A DNA stretch of 64,000 nucleotides from Spinellus fusiger (GCA_025094145.1 JALLLS010000020.1:372001-436000); one strand, 5' to 3'; shown: positions 10,530 through 24,400, counted from the first letter of the stretch. The notes: a model not told the origin generated them from the letters alone. Numbers and translations: made by a program.

Positions 10530-13200
10530 ATAGGTCTGTACTACTTCTATGACGTAAAGCGGTAGTGATAGGAATTGTTTCACAAATAGGTGATTTCCCA
10601 GCTGCAGGCTTAAAGGAGAATGATATACAGTATTTAAACTTAGAGTGAAAAGAATCGAGATATTGTTTCCAGACAAGGAAGAAAATACATTAACAGTGAA
10701 TGATAGGTCTTGGACACATGGGGGATTCAATACAATATAGTTTATTAGTAGATTCCTATATTATCCCTGTGTGCAGAACCCGATTCTTCCATGGCGATTG
10801 TTATCTGGATCTGCTGTCATTCTCGATGGACTGTGAAATGCCTATCTTTGAGGTTTTAAACTCGCCAATATCAATAATAACAGATGGAAATACCTTTGAT
10901 CCAAGTCCAAGTTCTCTTTGAAGTATAACCATGATGCCAGAGACATCTCCTTTGATATTGACTGTATCATAGCTCTTTATTTCATTGCCAAATACAAAAG
11001 GTACACAAAGAGAGCGTTTGAACTTGGACTGTGTCTATCCTGCAGACTCTTTCTCTTGTATAACTACATGTACTGCCATTTACTATTAGCATGAATGAGC
11101 ATTACTTGTATAGCAATGTTTTACTCTTCCTTCCTCTTCTCTTGCCTTTTTCTTCTTTTCGTTCTTATAGATCCCATTTATATTTTATTGTTGCTGCAAA
11201 GGTATGAGATCCTCTAGGGTCAACAGCACACAACTGAGAATGCTCTCGTACTTTACCAAAATATCTCAAATTGAGTTGCATTGTCGCCTTTATCTTTGTT
11301 TTCTTGAAAATCCAAAGCAAACTCCAAATATGTATATTTCAACAGAACAGGTAAACGTTTATAGAAGCCCTTTGGATATATCCTAATTATAGTACGTAAT
11401 GAATATCGATACTAGTGCCAAACAAATAAATATGTGCATGACTAAGAGCCTCGGAGTCGAATACTATAGAATTCTTCCTCGAGGGCTTTTGATAAGGCGG
11501 TTCAAATAAACAGTGGCAAGAACAACACAAATAACCAACAGAAAATCACAACCACCTTTTATGAAGTTGTCTTCAAGGCAAAAACATAATAGAAAGGTGA
11601 TTTGCTTAAAAATTAACATAAATAAATAAATAAATAAAATAATAATAATAAATAAATAAAAACCATTGGAAAGATAGGCATTATTTGAAACATCTTGGCC
11701 TATAATAAATTCAACTTGGTGACCTTTTCCACAATGAATTTCTTGTATTTTGGCTTGATGACAGCTCCAAGATAGGATTTACGCGTGAAATGCTTATATA
11801 GTCTTCCCCGAGCTCTTTTCTTAACATTTTATCAAGAGTAAGTTTTTTAGTTATTGTATTCTTTAGATATGGCGCTGCTATGACCCATTGGGTCGTATAA
11901 CAATTATTTCAGAATTTGATTATTGTCAATTTTGCTACTGTTGGTCTCTTCAGGATGCAGTCTTTCTCTATCCTTCTCTACCTCATCTTTTACATTGTTT
12001 CTTTGTGTGTGTGTGTCATTTTGAATCATTCAATGTCATTTGTTTTAAAATGATTAAATATATGTGATAAATAATGACTCTTTGGATACATATACTCGAG
12101 AGAGAAAAAGACTTTAATCAGGCATTATTTCAACACATACATGTTAAATAGAATAGTATATATTACAAAATTGCAAGTTGTATAAGAATCCTAAAGTTAA
12201 TGCTGTGTAACGTATCTGATTTAAAGGCGAATAAAGATACCACTGTTAAGAAAGTGTGAGGCATGTTTACTAGATGACTGTTTGCATCTCTCAAAGCCAT
12301 ACAAGAATGATGAGTGAGACGATGATAGTTTCAATTATTATATTACTGACATGAGTTTATTAATCCAATAAAAAAACTTACAAAACAACTAGAGTATTAT
12401 GTATTTTTAATAATAACAATAATAACAATAATAACAATAAATACTCTTTGATCCTACTATTTTGAACACTCATTTCCTCATTAAAAGGACAATTAAAATG
12501 AACCCCCTTTGTTTAAATAGATGTCACTATTGCCTTTAACCTTTTCTCCAAGAAAGTAAAAGTATCACCAGGACTACCTGAAAAACACTTCCAATCTCGG
12601 ATAGATAATAATAAAATTCAAGAAATGAGATGCCATGTATTCATGCGTCAATAGGCAGAACACTACATCCCAGCATATCCAACACTGCAATGCGGCAACA
12701 AGGGCGCTTTTACTGAAGACACTATGGACAGTCTTGATGGATCTACCCTCCATTTTCAAAGCAATAAGAGTCAATAGAAAGGTGTGCGACTATTGGGCAC
12801 TAGAGTAGCTTGCTGTTTAGCCAATGTCAATCTTCTGATCAATAGGAAGAAGTGTGTGTTTTTATCCAATAAGAAGAAAAGATGCTGCTATTCTAGGAAA
12901 GAAAACAAAGCAATAATTGAAATTGGAGTGTCAGAGCATTGGATACAAAGCATGCCATCCTTAGAAATACCTGAGACAGTGGAGTGTAGATAGATGTTGT
13001 TCTTTTCTCTTATTATTCCATACTATGTTGATAGTACACAAGGTATATAAAATCCATATTGACATGAAGTCCATAGAATAGTAGCTACTATCTATCATTG
13101 CTACGTCCTACTTGAATGGATAGTTGAACCTGGTGATTGAGACAGATGCCACAACTGCACTGAGGCCTTTTCTCTCCTCCCAAGACCAAGAACTGCAGAA
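10530..13200. other. gene-poor AT-rich stretch
   Basis: No gene could be supported on either strand. Open frames are short, mostly without a credible ATG or conserved motif. The stretch contains short AATAAATA runs (11618-11660) and an AATAAC tract (12410-12438). It may hold old mobile-element DNA that can no longer be identified. Confidence 0.5.
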
Positions 13201-15270
13201 ACGACTGGTCGAAATTAGAGGCTGAGCTTATCAACTTGAAAGTATATCAACCTATAGGAATCCACCCATCTAAGGAGACACAGTTGACTGCAGTCTTGCT
13301 TTCGTGTGTCTTGGATAGGCCTAGAACTCCAAAATAAAATAAAAAAGAGTTGAACAATTTAAAGATCCAGAAATGATTGGAGTTTTTTGACGTAGAACAG
13401 CCTCCACTGCTTAGTGGTGAGATGGAAAGAAGGGTGTCATGGGGGAGAGGGGCCAGACACGGACAATGAAGACAGTGACACTGAGAGGGGCAATGGTGAG
13501 AGATATACAAGTAAAGAAGAGTGTATTACAATACAAATTCACATTCCACATCGTTGAAACCATGAAGGTTTGGGCTTCTGTACTTCCAAGAAGTGTGTGA
13601 CCAGAGAATGGATTAAGGATACACACCCACACCCACATACAAACAACACACCTAGGCATCTTAATGGCCTCTAACTATGTAAAAGAGAGAAGATAGCACA
13701 AAGGGCCAGTGAGTATCATCGAAAAAGGCTGTAAAAGCTTGCTATGCTTGTCAAATGAACGCTGCCCAACAAAGGACCTATGCACCTATGAGTACTTCTA
13801 CACTATCAGAGGCACATAAACACCTACATTGATCTTTTGTATGGGAGTGACCCTGAGGACCCTGAGACAAATGTGTTGGTATTTACGGATTCTCCCAATA
13901 GGTATTACAAAGTGCATCCTATAGTTGATATGATCTTCATGACTATTATAGATGCTTTGAAAACAAATGAGTTTTCTCAGCACAGTCCCGCCAAGACTTG
14001 AAATTATTAAGATATATCATTCATCTCAAAAGAGTGAACAAGTTTCTTAGAGAAGAAAGATGTCCAACCCAAATGAACTTCAGTCATGCCTCTCCAGTCA
14101 GACAATGACTGAAATAACCATCAAGCTATTCAGAAATAACCCATAAGAAGAAGTAAAGATGGACGGTCACTGAGAATAAAAGATGAATGCAACATAGACT
14201 GCACATAGTATCCTCACATGCTCAGACAATTTCTGTAACAATGAGGTACACATCCTATGAAAATATTTACTCAACAGGATCATTAGAGTCTGAAAAATAA
14301 AATGTGTCCTAGAGTACCAGAAAAAAAAAGAAACCTTCCCCCCCCTCAGAATGTTGAAGTTCAGAACCACAGACGGGTCATCCCAGGCACTGAACAAAGA
14401 AGAGTGTCCAAGAAAGAGAAAGGCTCTTGAAAGAGCAAATCAAAACATACAAAGTGATTTAGGCCTGATGTTTAAGTCTCTATGAGATACCAAGGGTTAT
14501 ACTTCTCCATATAAAAAAATAAAAACTAACATGGCAACAGACTCATGTCTTATTAATGGGACGAAGAAGGTGGGGGTCACCCTAAAGAGCTTCCTCCACC
14601 TGATCAAGAACCACCACCAGTAAGAGTTCCAGCCCCTATTGAAGAATTCAGACAGCCTGACCAACATGAAGAGGCACACCCTCTAGAGGCTTGAAAGGTT
14701 CTGAATGAGCAAGAGACCAGTGAAAGAGAAGACACAGAAGAAGTGCCCCATAAGGTGCCTGAGGAAGATCACAGAGAACGGGATCTAGAAGCATTGGAAG
14801 AACTGGAACAGGTCCCTCTGCCTTTGGAAACAAGTCTCTATGGACGCAAGAGACAGACTACCAGGAAAATGATGCGTTGGAGGGATTAACACCAAAACCT
14901 GCATTATGAAGATGCTGTGACCTTACTGGTCAGTTCACCATTAAGACCAAAAACAAGAACACAAATCAAAGACAAGGAAGATGTAGATGAAGGCTCTGTA
15001 CATGAAAACTAACAATTCAGAATCACTAGAGTAGGTTGCCCTTGCATATTTGCATATTTGCATAGACAGAAAAACACCACCAATGCTGATGGAGAGATTA
15101 TTTTTACTACGCACCCAAAGATTATTCTGGTCTTTAAGCGGTGACATTTCCTTCTTTTTAGGTAAAAGGAAAACATACCTTTTATAGATCTGTGTTCAAA
15201 ATCAACAGGTTTGCGGATATCCAAATAATTATTTCCTTTTGTGGATACCTCAATATCAAATTGTATTATC
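13200..15270 (+). other. possible decayed retroelement-like coding DNA
   Basis: Base composition becomes less AT-rich, and scattered coding-like pieces appear on the plus strand, interrupted by many stops and frame changes. The clearest is about 14700-14890, reading HRERDLEALEELEQ and YGRKRQTTRKMMRWRD. The style recalls the charged linker between integrase and reverse transcriptase in copia-type elements, but no catalytic motif (DDE, YVDD, CCHC) could be found, so the identity is a guess. No long terminal repeats were seen. Confidence 0.25.
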
Positions 15271-15777
15271 AATAAAATATAGTGTTGATGAATAGAGTTG
15301 TTTATTGTAATGGTATAGATAATACTATATTATGACTATAGCTACTGCTGTTCTAGGCGTATTCCTTCATAGAAATAGAGTATACAACCAAAAAGCCTTA
15401 TGCTTTATCCTTGGGAGATAGATAACCATGCTCAGGAGTATATCTTGGATACCGTTGACAGTATAGAAGAAACAAGACCACCTTAGACTGACTTGAGAAG
15501 AGTCTTTATTTATTAATAATACAATGAGTGTCTTGTGGATTACATTGAACTCAAGCCCAGATGAAGACACTGCTTACCTTTTTATCACTAGAATAGTCCT
15601 TGGTAGTGTCTATTATTTCTCTCTATTATTTCTCTTTGTTAATAATGGCACATTACCTTGCTCAGCTATGCTCGTCTTGACGAGTACTTGGGTGTTAAGT
15701 TTTATGTGCAGTGTAAGAAATAAAAAGATAATAACAAGACCAAAGAATAAAAAATATTCACATTTTGGTGAGGTATA

Positions 15778-16445
15778 CAGTCCCATGTAATAAATGAGTA
15801 GACGGCAAATCAATTATCTATATTCTATTTTACAACTTATTCAAAAAATGACTTCAAGCAATGGAAATCAGCTAACTCTTAGCCATGAACATAAAGATAG
15901 TCCTAACAGAAGAAGAGAGCATGACATGTTTATTAGAAGTCAAATCATACGACAATGGAAAAGACATGTTACTTATCAAGATATTTCTGACGATCTTGAC
16001 ATCCCAAAGAGCACAGTGGGCAAGAGTGTCTTATTGTATAAAAACAAAGGCACAATTCAACTCAAAATACATACAGAAAGACCCGAAAAGGTGTCATCTA
16101 CTTCAAAACTGGCTATCGTCTTGTCTATTCGTAGAAATACTATACAAATAATTGTATATGATTTGAGAAATATGAATGATGTAAAAACAAGGTTGTTTGG
16201 TCTGATGAATCCTGTTTGACAGTTATGGGCAATGATAAAGGGACTAAAGTGAAGAATAAAGACTCTGTTACAAAGCACTGAGGAATATCTTTATAATAAA
16301 AATGTAGACAATCAGTTAAAGAACAACTATTCCAAATATTGTATTATTCCATGAACCATTTATTATGAACATCTTGTACTGATAGATTTGCCTTTATTTC
16401 TCAAAATAAAAATAAAAAATTCCGTCTACTCATTACTTGGGACTG
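15778..16445 (+). mobile_element. internally deleted Tc1/mariner-type element
   Basis: The left end is CAGTCCCATGTAATAAATGA and the right end, read inward on the minus strand, is CAGTCCCAAGTAATGAGTAG. The two are imperfect inverted repeats continuing through GTAGACGG. Both are flanked by TA (15776-15777 and 16446-16447), the target duplication of this superfamily. Inside, a frame from 15848 gives a helix-turn-helix-like transposase N-terminus (VTYQDISDDLDIPKSTV, then RPEKVSS). It jumps directly to a short piece resembling the first-Asp region (RLFGLMNPV) and a string of stops. Total 668 bp, about half the normal length, so it is non-autonomous. Confidence 0.85.
15848..16219 (+). pseudogene. 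truncated Tc1-type transposase
   Basis: The frame covers the DNA-binding half of the transposase (charged N-terminus, HTH with the block DISDDLDIPKSTV) and then loses most of the catalytic domain. The remaining C-terminal bases carry several stops. No complete DDE triad can be assembled. The internal deletion keeps both inverted ends, so it could in principle be mobilised by a related intact transposase, though no intact one is present in this window. Confidence 0.7.
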
Positions 16446-16691
16446 TATGTGTGCATATAAAATCTGTGGAATTTACAGTTTCCATTGATAGATATACAAA
16501 CATTATGCTTTAGCACAACTTCTTGGTTTTCAAATCACGGATTGAATGAATGGCATGTGAAAACCAATTATAAAACAGAAATAGTATAAAAAGAAAAGGT
16601 CAACTCGTCTTTCTTTTCTTTTCTTCATGGAACCTGCTCTAAAGATTATAGCAGTAAAAGGCTCAATCACTGGTATTGAATAGAAGCCTAT

Positions 16692-16919
16692 TTGTCTTTG
16701 TCAGGACATACATCTTCAACAGTCAATTATGAAAAGTTTGCAAGATACCTCGAGGAGAGAGCCAGAGTTACCCCAGTATTGCATAACTATTATTCAAATG
16801 AAGATACTCCTGCTGTGGAAAACCAGAATATCAACAGTTTACTCCCATTTCGTAAAATGAAGCCTTTGATCTTTATAAATCAACAACAATCAGACAAACA
16901 TCTAGCTAGTAGTAGCTAA
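16692..16919 (+). pseudogene. possible Fanzor-like fragment (middle part)
   Basis: An open segment without ATG reads YEKFARYLEERARVTPVL, then LLPFRKMKPLIFINQQQSDK and soon stops. This arrangement (YL..RARV...YY...PFRKMKL..FI..QQ.D..LA) is what I remember from Fanzor-type, TnpB-related proteins of Mucoromycota, just before the second RuvC block. No RuvC catalytic residue or zinc ribbon is present here, so the piece is inert. A C-terminal fragment of the same protein class lies at about 53.0-53.5 kb on the other strand. The match is from memory only and needs a profile search. Confidence 0.4.
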
Positions 16920-19626
16920 TCCACCAAAACATCAAAACATCAAAACATCAAAGAAAGAATCTGGTGTAGTTATCGCTGCACTAAACCAAGATACATATAA
17001 GTCTTTTTTTGAACCATACTACATTTCTATACTATATTTTCCCCAAACATGCACCAATACTTTATGAAGATAGTGTAGCTATTGCTAGGATAGGTAGACA
17101 GAGTTTGAAATATCTTATTTAGATAGCGAAAAGGCCTTTTTTAAACACATTAGCCAATCATAAAAATAATGTTATTTTATTGTCCGTGTATTTACTTTTA
17201 TATCCCAAAAATCTTTAGGTGTGTATTTTATTTAGACTGATGTGTCAAATTAAAGAAAGAAAAAAACTCACTATCACTTTATAAGATCTATTTATTATTA
17301 AAATAAAAAAGACACACCTTTTGACTTAGTATTTTGAACAACACATTCTTCTTGGATTCAATTCCTGGATCTTTGAGTTATTTTCATTCTTCAAATAAAA
17401 TAAAAATAGTGACATCAAAAAAGTCCATAAAGGTGAGTCCATCTATTGGGTCCAGTGTAGGCTGTGAGGCCACTACTGCATGTAATTAAGTTTTAATGAT
17501 ACTGATCACGTTGATCCAATTTCTATTTCTAGCAACCTCCTCATCCCACCTGCAGACTCCACTTATGGATAGGGGGATAGGCCTATTCAACTTGTCTCTT
17601 TTCACGGGTTTTATTTGTCAAAGTCACGATACCTAATTTCTGGATGAGTTACATGCATGGTGCCAGTTCAAGGGATTTATTTCTTATAAAGATAATTCGA
17701 TTCATCTCTATGTACATATAGGCATTGAGATGACCTAATGGAAGGGTAACAGGCTATACAAAAGAGACTGTGGATAGTTCTTTAAAGTCCCTCCAACTGT
17801 GTCTCTGTAACCAACGTGTAAAGGTCGACGAGCCAGCATGACAATAGAGGGTGGGTGATGGACAAAATCCTTTGTTTAAAGTTAGTTAGATTCTGTTTTA
17901 TAGTTTGCAAAGTACAAAATAAAGTCTCGGCCATTGTTGCCTTGATAACGTATTATTTAGCTACATTTATTTATAAGTGATATCATGATAAGAGACAGTA
18001 TCTAAAAATCAGCAATCCATCGGTATTCTATCTATGAACAAACTGTAAACAATGCAGTTGATTGATAAATGCTATGTAATAACTGCAGTCATCAATGTAC
18101 TATTTTACAATCATCAAGCTGTAATTGTGCACCTATGATTTCTGGTCTCGGGTTAGATCCTATTCTGTAAGGTGGCCATGAACAAGAGAGGAGATATCTT
18201 GCAATTCTTATGATTGAAAGACTTTTCACTCTTGCACTATTTCGATGGTACAACGACTGATGGTACTTTTTGTAATAATACCTATCTTAATCTTCCATGT
18301 GGGGTGATATCATATAAGAGGCTGACACATTTTCTGTTGGATATAAATACATATATCAAATGAGAAGGCTTGATATTCTGTAGTCTGGTAGTCTGGTAGT
18401 CTGGTAGCCTGGTAGCCTGGTAGCCTGGTAACTTGATATTTGTATAGCATTTTAATTAAGTTGTGTTTCTCATATATGTCAAAGATATACTGATAAATCA
18501 TGTCCTGGACCCAATGATTCTATTTTACTATCTAGGGCTTGATTTCTTTATTCTAAAATATGTTTCTTTTTGGTGATGTGTACCATGAATACAAGTGACG
18601 CCTATTATTATAGCCTCCGTGTAGGTTGATACGCTATTTTATTGTATGTGTTCTGCTATATTTTAACAAAGTCAGACATGAAAAAGCTCCAGGTGTGATG
18701 GCAAAAATCTAAACTCAACAGTAATACTCTGGCATAAAGATTCCTGTACACTCTTCATAGTTAAGATAGAAAATATTAAAAAGAGGTTAGACTTTTTTTA
18801 TTCTATTATTATTCTATTATTTACATCTGCCACTAAGGTTGAATAATTTCTTGAGCAAGGATTCCCACTCACTGCCAAGTTCATTAAGGAAGGAAGGATG
18901 AAAGCCAGCTAGAGGGTTCAACAAACCACCCATTTTATTTTGCTTTTATCTATTGATTCACTAAAAAGGGGTTTTTGTCATAGAAAATGACTTTTACTGG
19001 ATAGAAAATTAAGTCGATCCTGCACTGTAACCAGCGTTTCATGTATTGTCTTACCCTCGGAGAGTACTTGAAGTTCAATTTGGTTTATTTATTTATTTCC
19101 AAAATATTCAATAGCCTGGTGTAAAAGCTGTGGTGTTCATCACGTCGCTAACATGATGTGCTCTGTGTAAATAGCACAGTGGTTACTGTATTCATTACAA
19201 ATAATTCTCACGTGAAGTGGCCTTTGATATTGGACATTAGAATATTAAAAAGATAGGGGCAGGTCCATTACTATTGATCACCAAGGAAGAGATGAGATGG
19301 GTGTATAGTATGAAGAAAAAGACATCACCTAGGCTACGTGTAAGAAATAGACTGAGTTCACGAACATGGATGAATAGCAGTCTACTAATGTGGCAGGGAT
19401 ATGAAGTGGAGATGCTTCTGTGATCTTTTTTAAAAATAAGATATGAAATCACATGAAGTTGCGTCTAACGCAGAACAGCGATTGACGTCGTTTGTGAGTC
19501 TTTTTTTTAATTGAAAATAAATAAATAAAAACTAGGAGTGTATTTATAATTTGTGCTTTTCTTTCATAGCCTGTCTTTTATACTTTTCCACTTCCAATAT
19601 AAATACATACATCCATTGCTTCTATT
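16920..19626. other. gene-poor AT-rich stretch
   Basis: No coding region could be supported. Contents seen: a triple ATCAAAAC run at 16927-16951, an 8-bp tandem repeat at 18381, and AAATAAATAAA tracts. Probably intergenic, including the upstream region of the SAM+PH gene near 19.6 kb. Confidence 0.5.
18381..18428. repeat. 8-bp tandem repeat, six copies
   Basis: Three copies of TAGTCTGG followed by three of TAGCCTGG. The block change (all T, then all C) suggests one point mutation followed by unit duplication. Confidence 0.9.
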
Positions 19627-21410
19627 ATGACCTACTCTGAGGACCAAACCCTTCCTTTGGGTAAGTTGTCTGATGGCTGTAGAGATGGAAGCTTATTTTA
19701 TGGCACCCACAGCCCTTTCTTTTGTCTTGCTAGATAAACTATCATTGAGTCGCTACATTCCAGTCTTTGAAAAGAACAGAATTGATATCCACAAACTGCT
19801 AAATATGACAAGAGTGGCGGATTATGCTACTATTGGCATTGAATTCAAAGATTGCCAACAGCTCTCCCTCTTCATTAAATCAATGAATGAGAACAAATTG
19901 ACAGTAGAGAATGAATGGAAATCCTCCAGACAAGAAAGAGAAGACTCTTTGTACTCACAGCCCTCATTGATGGACTCCAGTTCTCGCACCTCTACCTTGA
20001 GCCTTTCCAGTCTGTCTTTTTTAACTCCTACTGTCAACACGCGGCCGATGATCCATTGTCTAGAGGAGCTTTTACATGAGTCCAATTTAACTTTTAATAG
20101 CACCGACAATGAAGTCGAAAAGAGACAGACACTCATCCATGCCATCGACATATTTAGTCGGTGTATCGACATCAACGCTTCTCCAACCTCTACTCCTGAC
20201 GGTTTCACAACGGGCGTGACACCCGAAAAGAACAGTAAGCGATCAATTCGACTATCGACCCTCTCCATGTTCAGCAGTAAGACAATGCTCTCTTTACAAG
20301 AAGAAAAAACAGTCAAGGACTATGAAAATGAAGAGATAGAAGCAATGCTAAAGAACAATATCCACCCACCCTCTTACAATCCACTCAATCCATCTTCTTC
20401 TACTACTGAATTACTACCCAATTCAGAGGGTGAAGTGCCACATGAGGCACCTGAAGCCATTGTGCCCCGACCACGAAAACAAATAGTGACCACTACAGAA
20501 AGGCTCTTCTCCATGCCCGCCTACCTCCATCGTCCTACAAGTGTGCCTTCCAGCCCTTGCAATTCATTCTTCTCTCCCCTCCCAGGCTACTTGGAATCCA
20601 CCATAAAGCATTGGCAGTCACTCAAAACCTTGACTCATCCCTACGAAGATGAAGGTAGAGAAGAACTTCCTGGATACTCATGCACCGTTCAAAAGATGGG
20701 CTATGTGAATATCAAGTGTGAAAAGAGATGTCCTACGATCAAAAGCCGACTGAGACCATGGAGGTGAGTTTCTCTTATTTCTTTCCTTTGTGAGCCTTGA
20801 TCTTGTCCTACCAATGTAGGAAAGGACATCAGTTAAAGCTCCACCTATCCCTTATTACCAAGCTCAAGGCTAACCAATGTACCTTGATAGAAAGCTCTAT
20901 GTGGAGCTGTGGGGCACCGTCTTGAGGATCTACAGAACAGACCCCACCACCTCAGAAATGAACTTATCAATTTCAAATCTCTTCTCTTCTCGAAAAGAAG
21001 TTTCTTCTGAACCCTTGATGACAATGTCTTTAGCTGGTGCAGTGGCTAGCCGTGCCTTCAACTATACAAGACGACCTAATGTACTACGTGTCACGATACC
21101 AGAAGGTCCCCAGTTTCTATTCAGATTGCAAACTCTCCCTGGCATGGTGTCTTGGATAGAGAATCTTCAAGCAGGTAAGCTATATAATTATATAAATTAA
21201 ATTCATTTACACTGGTCACTCATCCAACTTGTTTTATTTATTTTCACTTTAGCTATCAATATTTCATTAGATATTGAATGTCGTCCTATGCCAAAATTCG
21301 TGACTTTAGGTGTAAGAGGGTCCGATGAGCCGCTATTGACAGCTCGGACCATTATGATAGAAAGAGCGCGAGAAGCAAGACGGAATCTACAAGAAGAAGT
21401 ACTGTTATAA
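19627..21410 (+). CDS. SAM- and PH-domain protein
   Basis: Exons 19627-19660, 19734-20763, 20891-21174 and 21253-21410; 501 residues. Residues ~11-65 form a SAM-like helical domain (LDKLSLSRYIPVFEKNRID.. TIGIEFKDCQQLSLFIK). The middle is a long Ser/Thr/Pro-rich linker with possible SH3-binding stretches (PPSYNPLNP). From about residue 335 there is a PH domain: the lead-in ELPGYSCTV, basic lipid-facing residues around SRLRPWRKLYVELWGTVLRIYR, and the closing W in PGMVSWIENLQAG. The first intron leaves a 34-nt coding exon and the third intron places the acceptor at 20890 so that RPW joins RKLYVEL; an earlier AG at 20819-20820 shifts the frame. PH proteins of this type bind phosphoinositides at the plasma membrane; SAM suggests oligomerisation or MAPK/Cdc42 signalling partners. 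Exact orthologue unknown. Confidence 0.8.
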
Positions 21411-24400
21411 ACAAGTAGTGTATATCCATCATCCTCACTGATCTATTGGAATCAGCTGGAACTACTGCACATAGTGTCAATGAAGCAATCTAAACTGTGT
21501 AGATTGTTTCTCTCTGTATATATTTATTCTATATATTTATTCTATATATTTTCATTTATAAATACAATTCTATTTTATCATCTATTTTACTTATACAATT
21601 TCTATTGCTGCATATCTGTTGCATAGAATAGCTAGTAGAGGTATACTCTTTCAGCAGGACACGCTCCCTGTGTTTATAAAAATGTGTAAAACATACTATT
21701 CAATGAATCAACACCAGCAGAGTCTTTTACTGGTACACCCAATCTATTACTAATAGTTTCCTACAAGGTAGATAGAAATGGGACTTGTCCGATAAAAGGT
21801 GTGTAAAGGCACAGCCAAATGACATGTTACAGTGGAAGCTCTTGCCGGATGTCTCTGTCTTTCATTCTCCTCTTGAGATCTACGACAGAGACAGTTTCCT
21901 GGGGCAAAGGAGTGATCTGCAGCTGATGGTATATTAAATTAACTCCTTTTGTGGTGTTTTGAAGATTGCCATTTTGTATCTCCTACATCTATTGCAGTTG
22001 CTAGAATGAAAACATACACAGTCTTATCAAAATAATGCATTCTCTAAATCCACTCTGTCGAGGATGACCCTTGATGAATTCAATGGCCACTAATGATCTG
22101 GTGTGGAATCTTACTTCCAATCGAACACTGATCATTGTGTAGCTCTTGCTGTACAAAAAGCCTAAACAGAAGCCACGTGTGTACTGCCGATGCTTAGAGA
22201 GAACAGCAATAAGAAATAAGTTTGATTCGGATTTTACAAAAGGGAAAAATAGAAGGAAAAAGAAAAAAAAACTAAATGGATTTTTTTAAATTCTAAGCAC
22301 GTTTTTACCTAGACTGTATTCTCTTAATGAATACAACTTTGCCATTGGTGCATTTAAAGTTGATGTTATGTCTTGTTACTAGGCAATGATAACCACTGAT
22401 ACTATTTTTCAGACTATTCGTAGTTTGATTCTAAATGTTTGATATGAACTATCACTCTTATTTTCCCATAGCAACCTATTCTCTCCCTGTATTTGTTGTT
22501 ATGGAAGATGGTAAAATTAATTCAGGTCCATTGATGTATTTGTTCGGCAGATTTTTATTAAAGTGTAATGGTGACCGGATGTGCAATAAAGTCTATTAAA
22601 GGCAATGTTATGTAAAGGGTTTATACGTCATTTTGAAGATATACCATTGTTTCGTGTAACCCTGGTTCTGCTTTCCTATTTCTTGTCCCCTCAACTAAGA
22701 AGCACAGAATCATTTATCCGATCTTGAATCACCGTTGGAACTATTTCATGCTGCCTATCTCATTGAAGACCCCTTTGATGAATGACTTGTCTTGAATCCA
22801 CCTTGGGTTTGTTATGCATGACTATGCGTCCTAAAGTATTTCCATTATTTCCAAAGAGATTTCAGTGTATATTTCTATGTATGTATTTCTATGTATATAT
22901 TTCTATGAGTGAGTGAGAAAAGTCCTAATACAGCTCAGAAGCTCACCCACTTTATCATTGAATCATCTTCCTCTGAGCTGATTTTGTGAGTCTCTTGAAT
23001 GAGTTCCAATGGAACGTCAGTGATAGGCTTAGTAACTGAATTGTCAAATGGATTCTGATACTCAGTCTATCATCACTGTTTAAGCCTGGACACTAAGTAA
23101 AAAAAACCCCTCAGTGTCTCACAGATGAAAAAAGAAAAAAGTCAAACCAAGAGGCTTGAAAATCCTGTGCTGTTTTTGTCATGATAAGTCTACTATTTTC
23201 AGCATTTATTTGTTGATTCTTTGTATTTGTATTATTATTATTATTATTGCAAGAAGAATACAATAGATCAGAATATTTAATTGCATTGAACATCTCTTTA
23301 CATAAATAGATGCTTGACTTGATAACACCACCATAAAATGCTCAAATATCCCAAAAAAAAAGGTATTTTCTCCAACCTCAAGAACAAATAAGCCTTAACA
23401 TTTAAGGGTTGGGTTGAAATGGAGACCTTTTTCAGTGATCATTTTATTTTTATTTTAAATATTGACTTTGGTGAATGAACTAGTCTATTGTAGCCACAAT
23501 GCTTATCCTATTCTTGTTTGAGAAAAATGAATAAATAAACAAGTGCTTTATAGGGGATTATGATAAGAAAAAGAAAAATCAAGTCAAAGAGTTTGAATAT
23601 CTGTATAATTCTTGCTTCTATAATGCAGATGAGAAATATCAAAAGAGCAATCTAGACCGTTGAATGTGTGATGACTGTACACATGATAAAGTAGAGTACC
23701 AAACATTTCCTTTTTCTTCTTTACTAACACTTTCTCTCTAAAGAACACTCCAATCATATTTGATCTAGCATGGCCCCTCAATTCATCAAGACCAAATATC
23801 ACCTAACCATTTGTTGCCCTGGCAACACCGCGTGTCACACTGACAATGAGAAACAAAAAAACAAGTATTCATAATAACCTAGCAACAGTACATTTAATGC
23901 ACCCATCAAAACAACAACAATCACTGTCTATTACTTATGGACTTTGATGAAGTCTGCAAGATCTATAGCGTTGGGTGCTCTACCCACCTCTTTGCCCCTT
24001 CCAAGAAAGTTCTTTTTATTGTTATTTACTGCTAATAGTCAAGACAAGAACGTCCAACACTGAACTGATATTTGCCAAGCACAGGCTTTAGGAGAAGAAT
24101 ATTACCTATTCTGTCAGCACTCTTTTCTTTATCAACCTTGCTATATACATAATCTATATGTCTTATCCAAAGAACTCAGTTAGAGTGAATCCAGCAACAG
24201 ATAACTACAACAAAAAGGTGATAGAGAGTGTATGAGCCAATGGACAGTCATGGAGAGTGAAGTGAGAGCCTAATCAGGAAAAGTAAAATAAAAAAGATAT
24301 GTTTCATTGCGTATGAAACAAAGTGAAAATTAGTCAAGTCACATTATATAGGTCTTTTCTTGACTCTGCCCAAGATGTAAAGTGTTCCTAGACCTTTGAT

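Noticed and set aside
19598..19605. TATAAATA as a TATA box for the SAM+PH gene
   Set aside because: Only 22 bases before the start codon, too close to serve a normal leader; kept as AT-rich leader sequence.
20821..20890. Acceptor at 20819-20820 in the SAM+PH gene
   Set aside because: It gives a frame that ends soon and breaks the PH core; the acceptor at 20890 joins RPW to RKLYVELWG.
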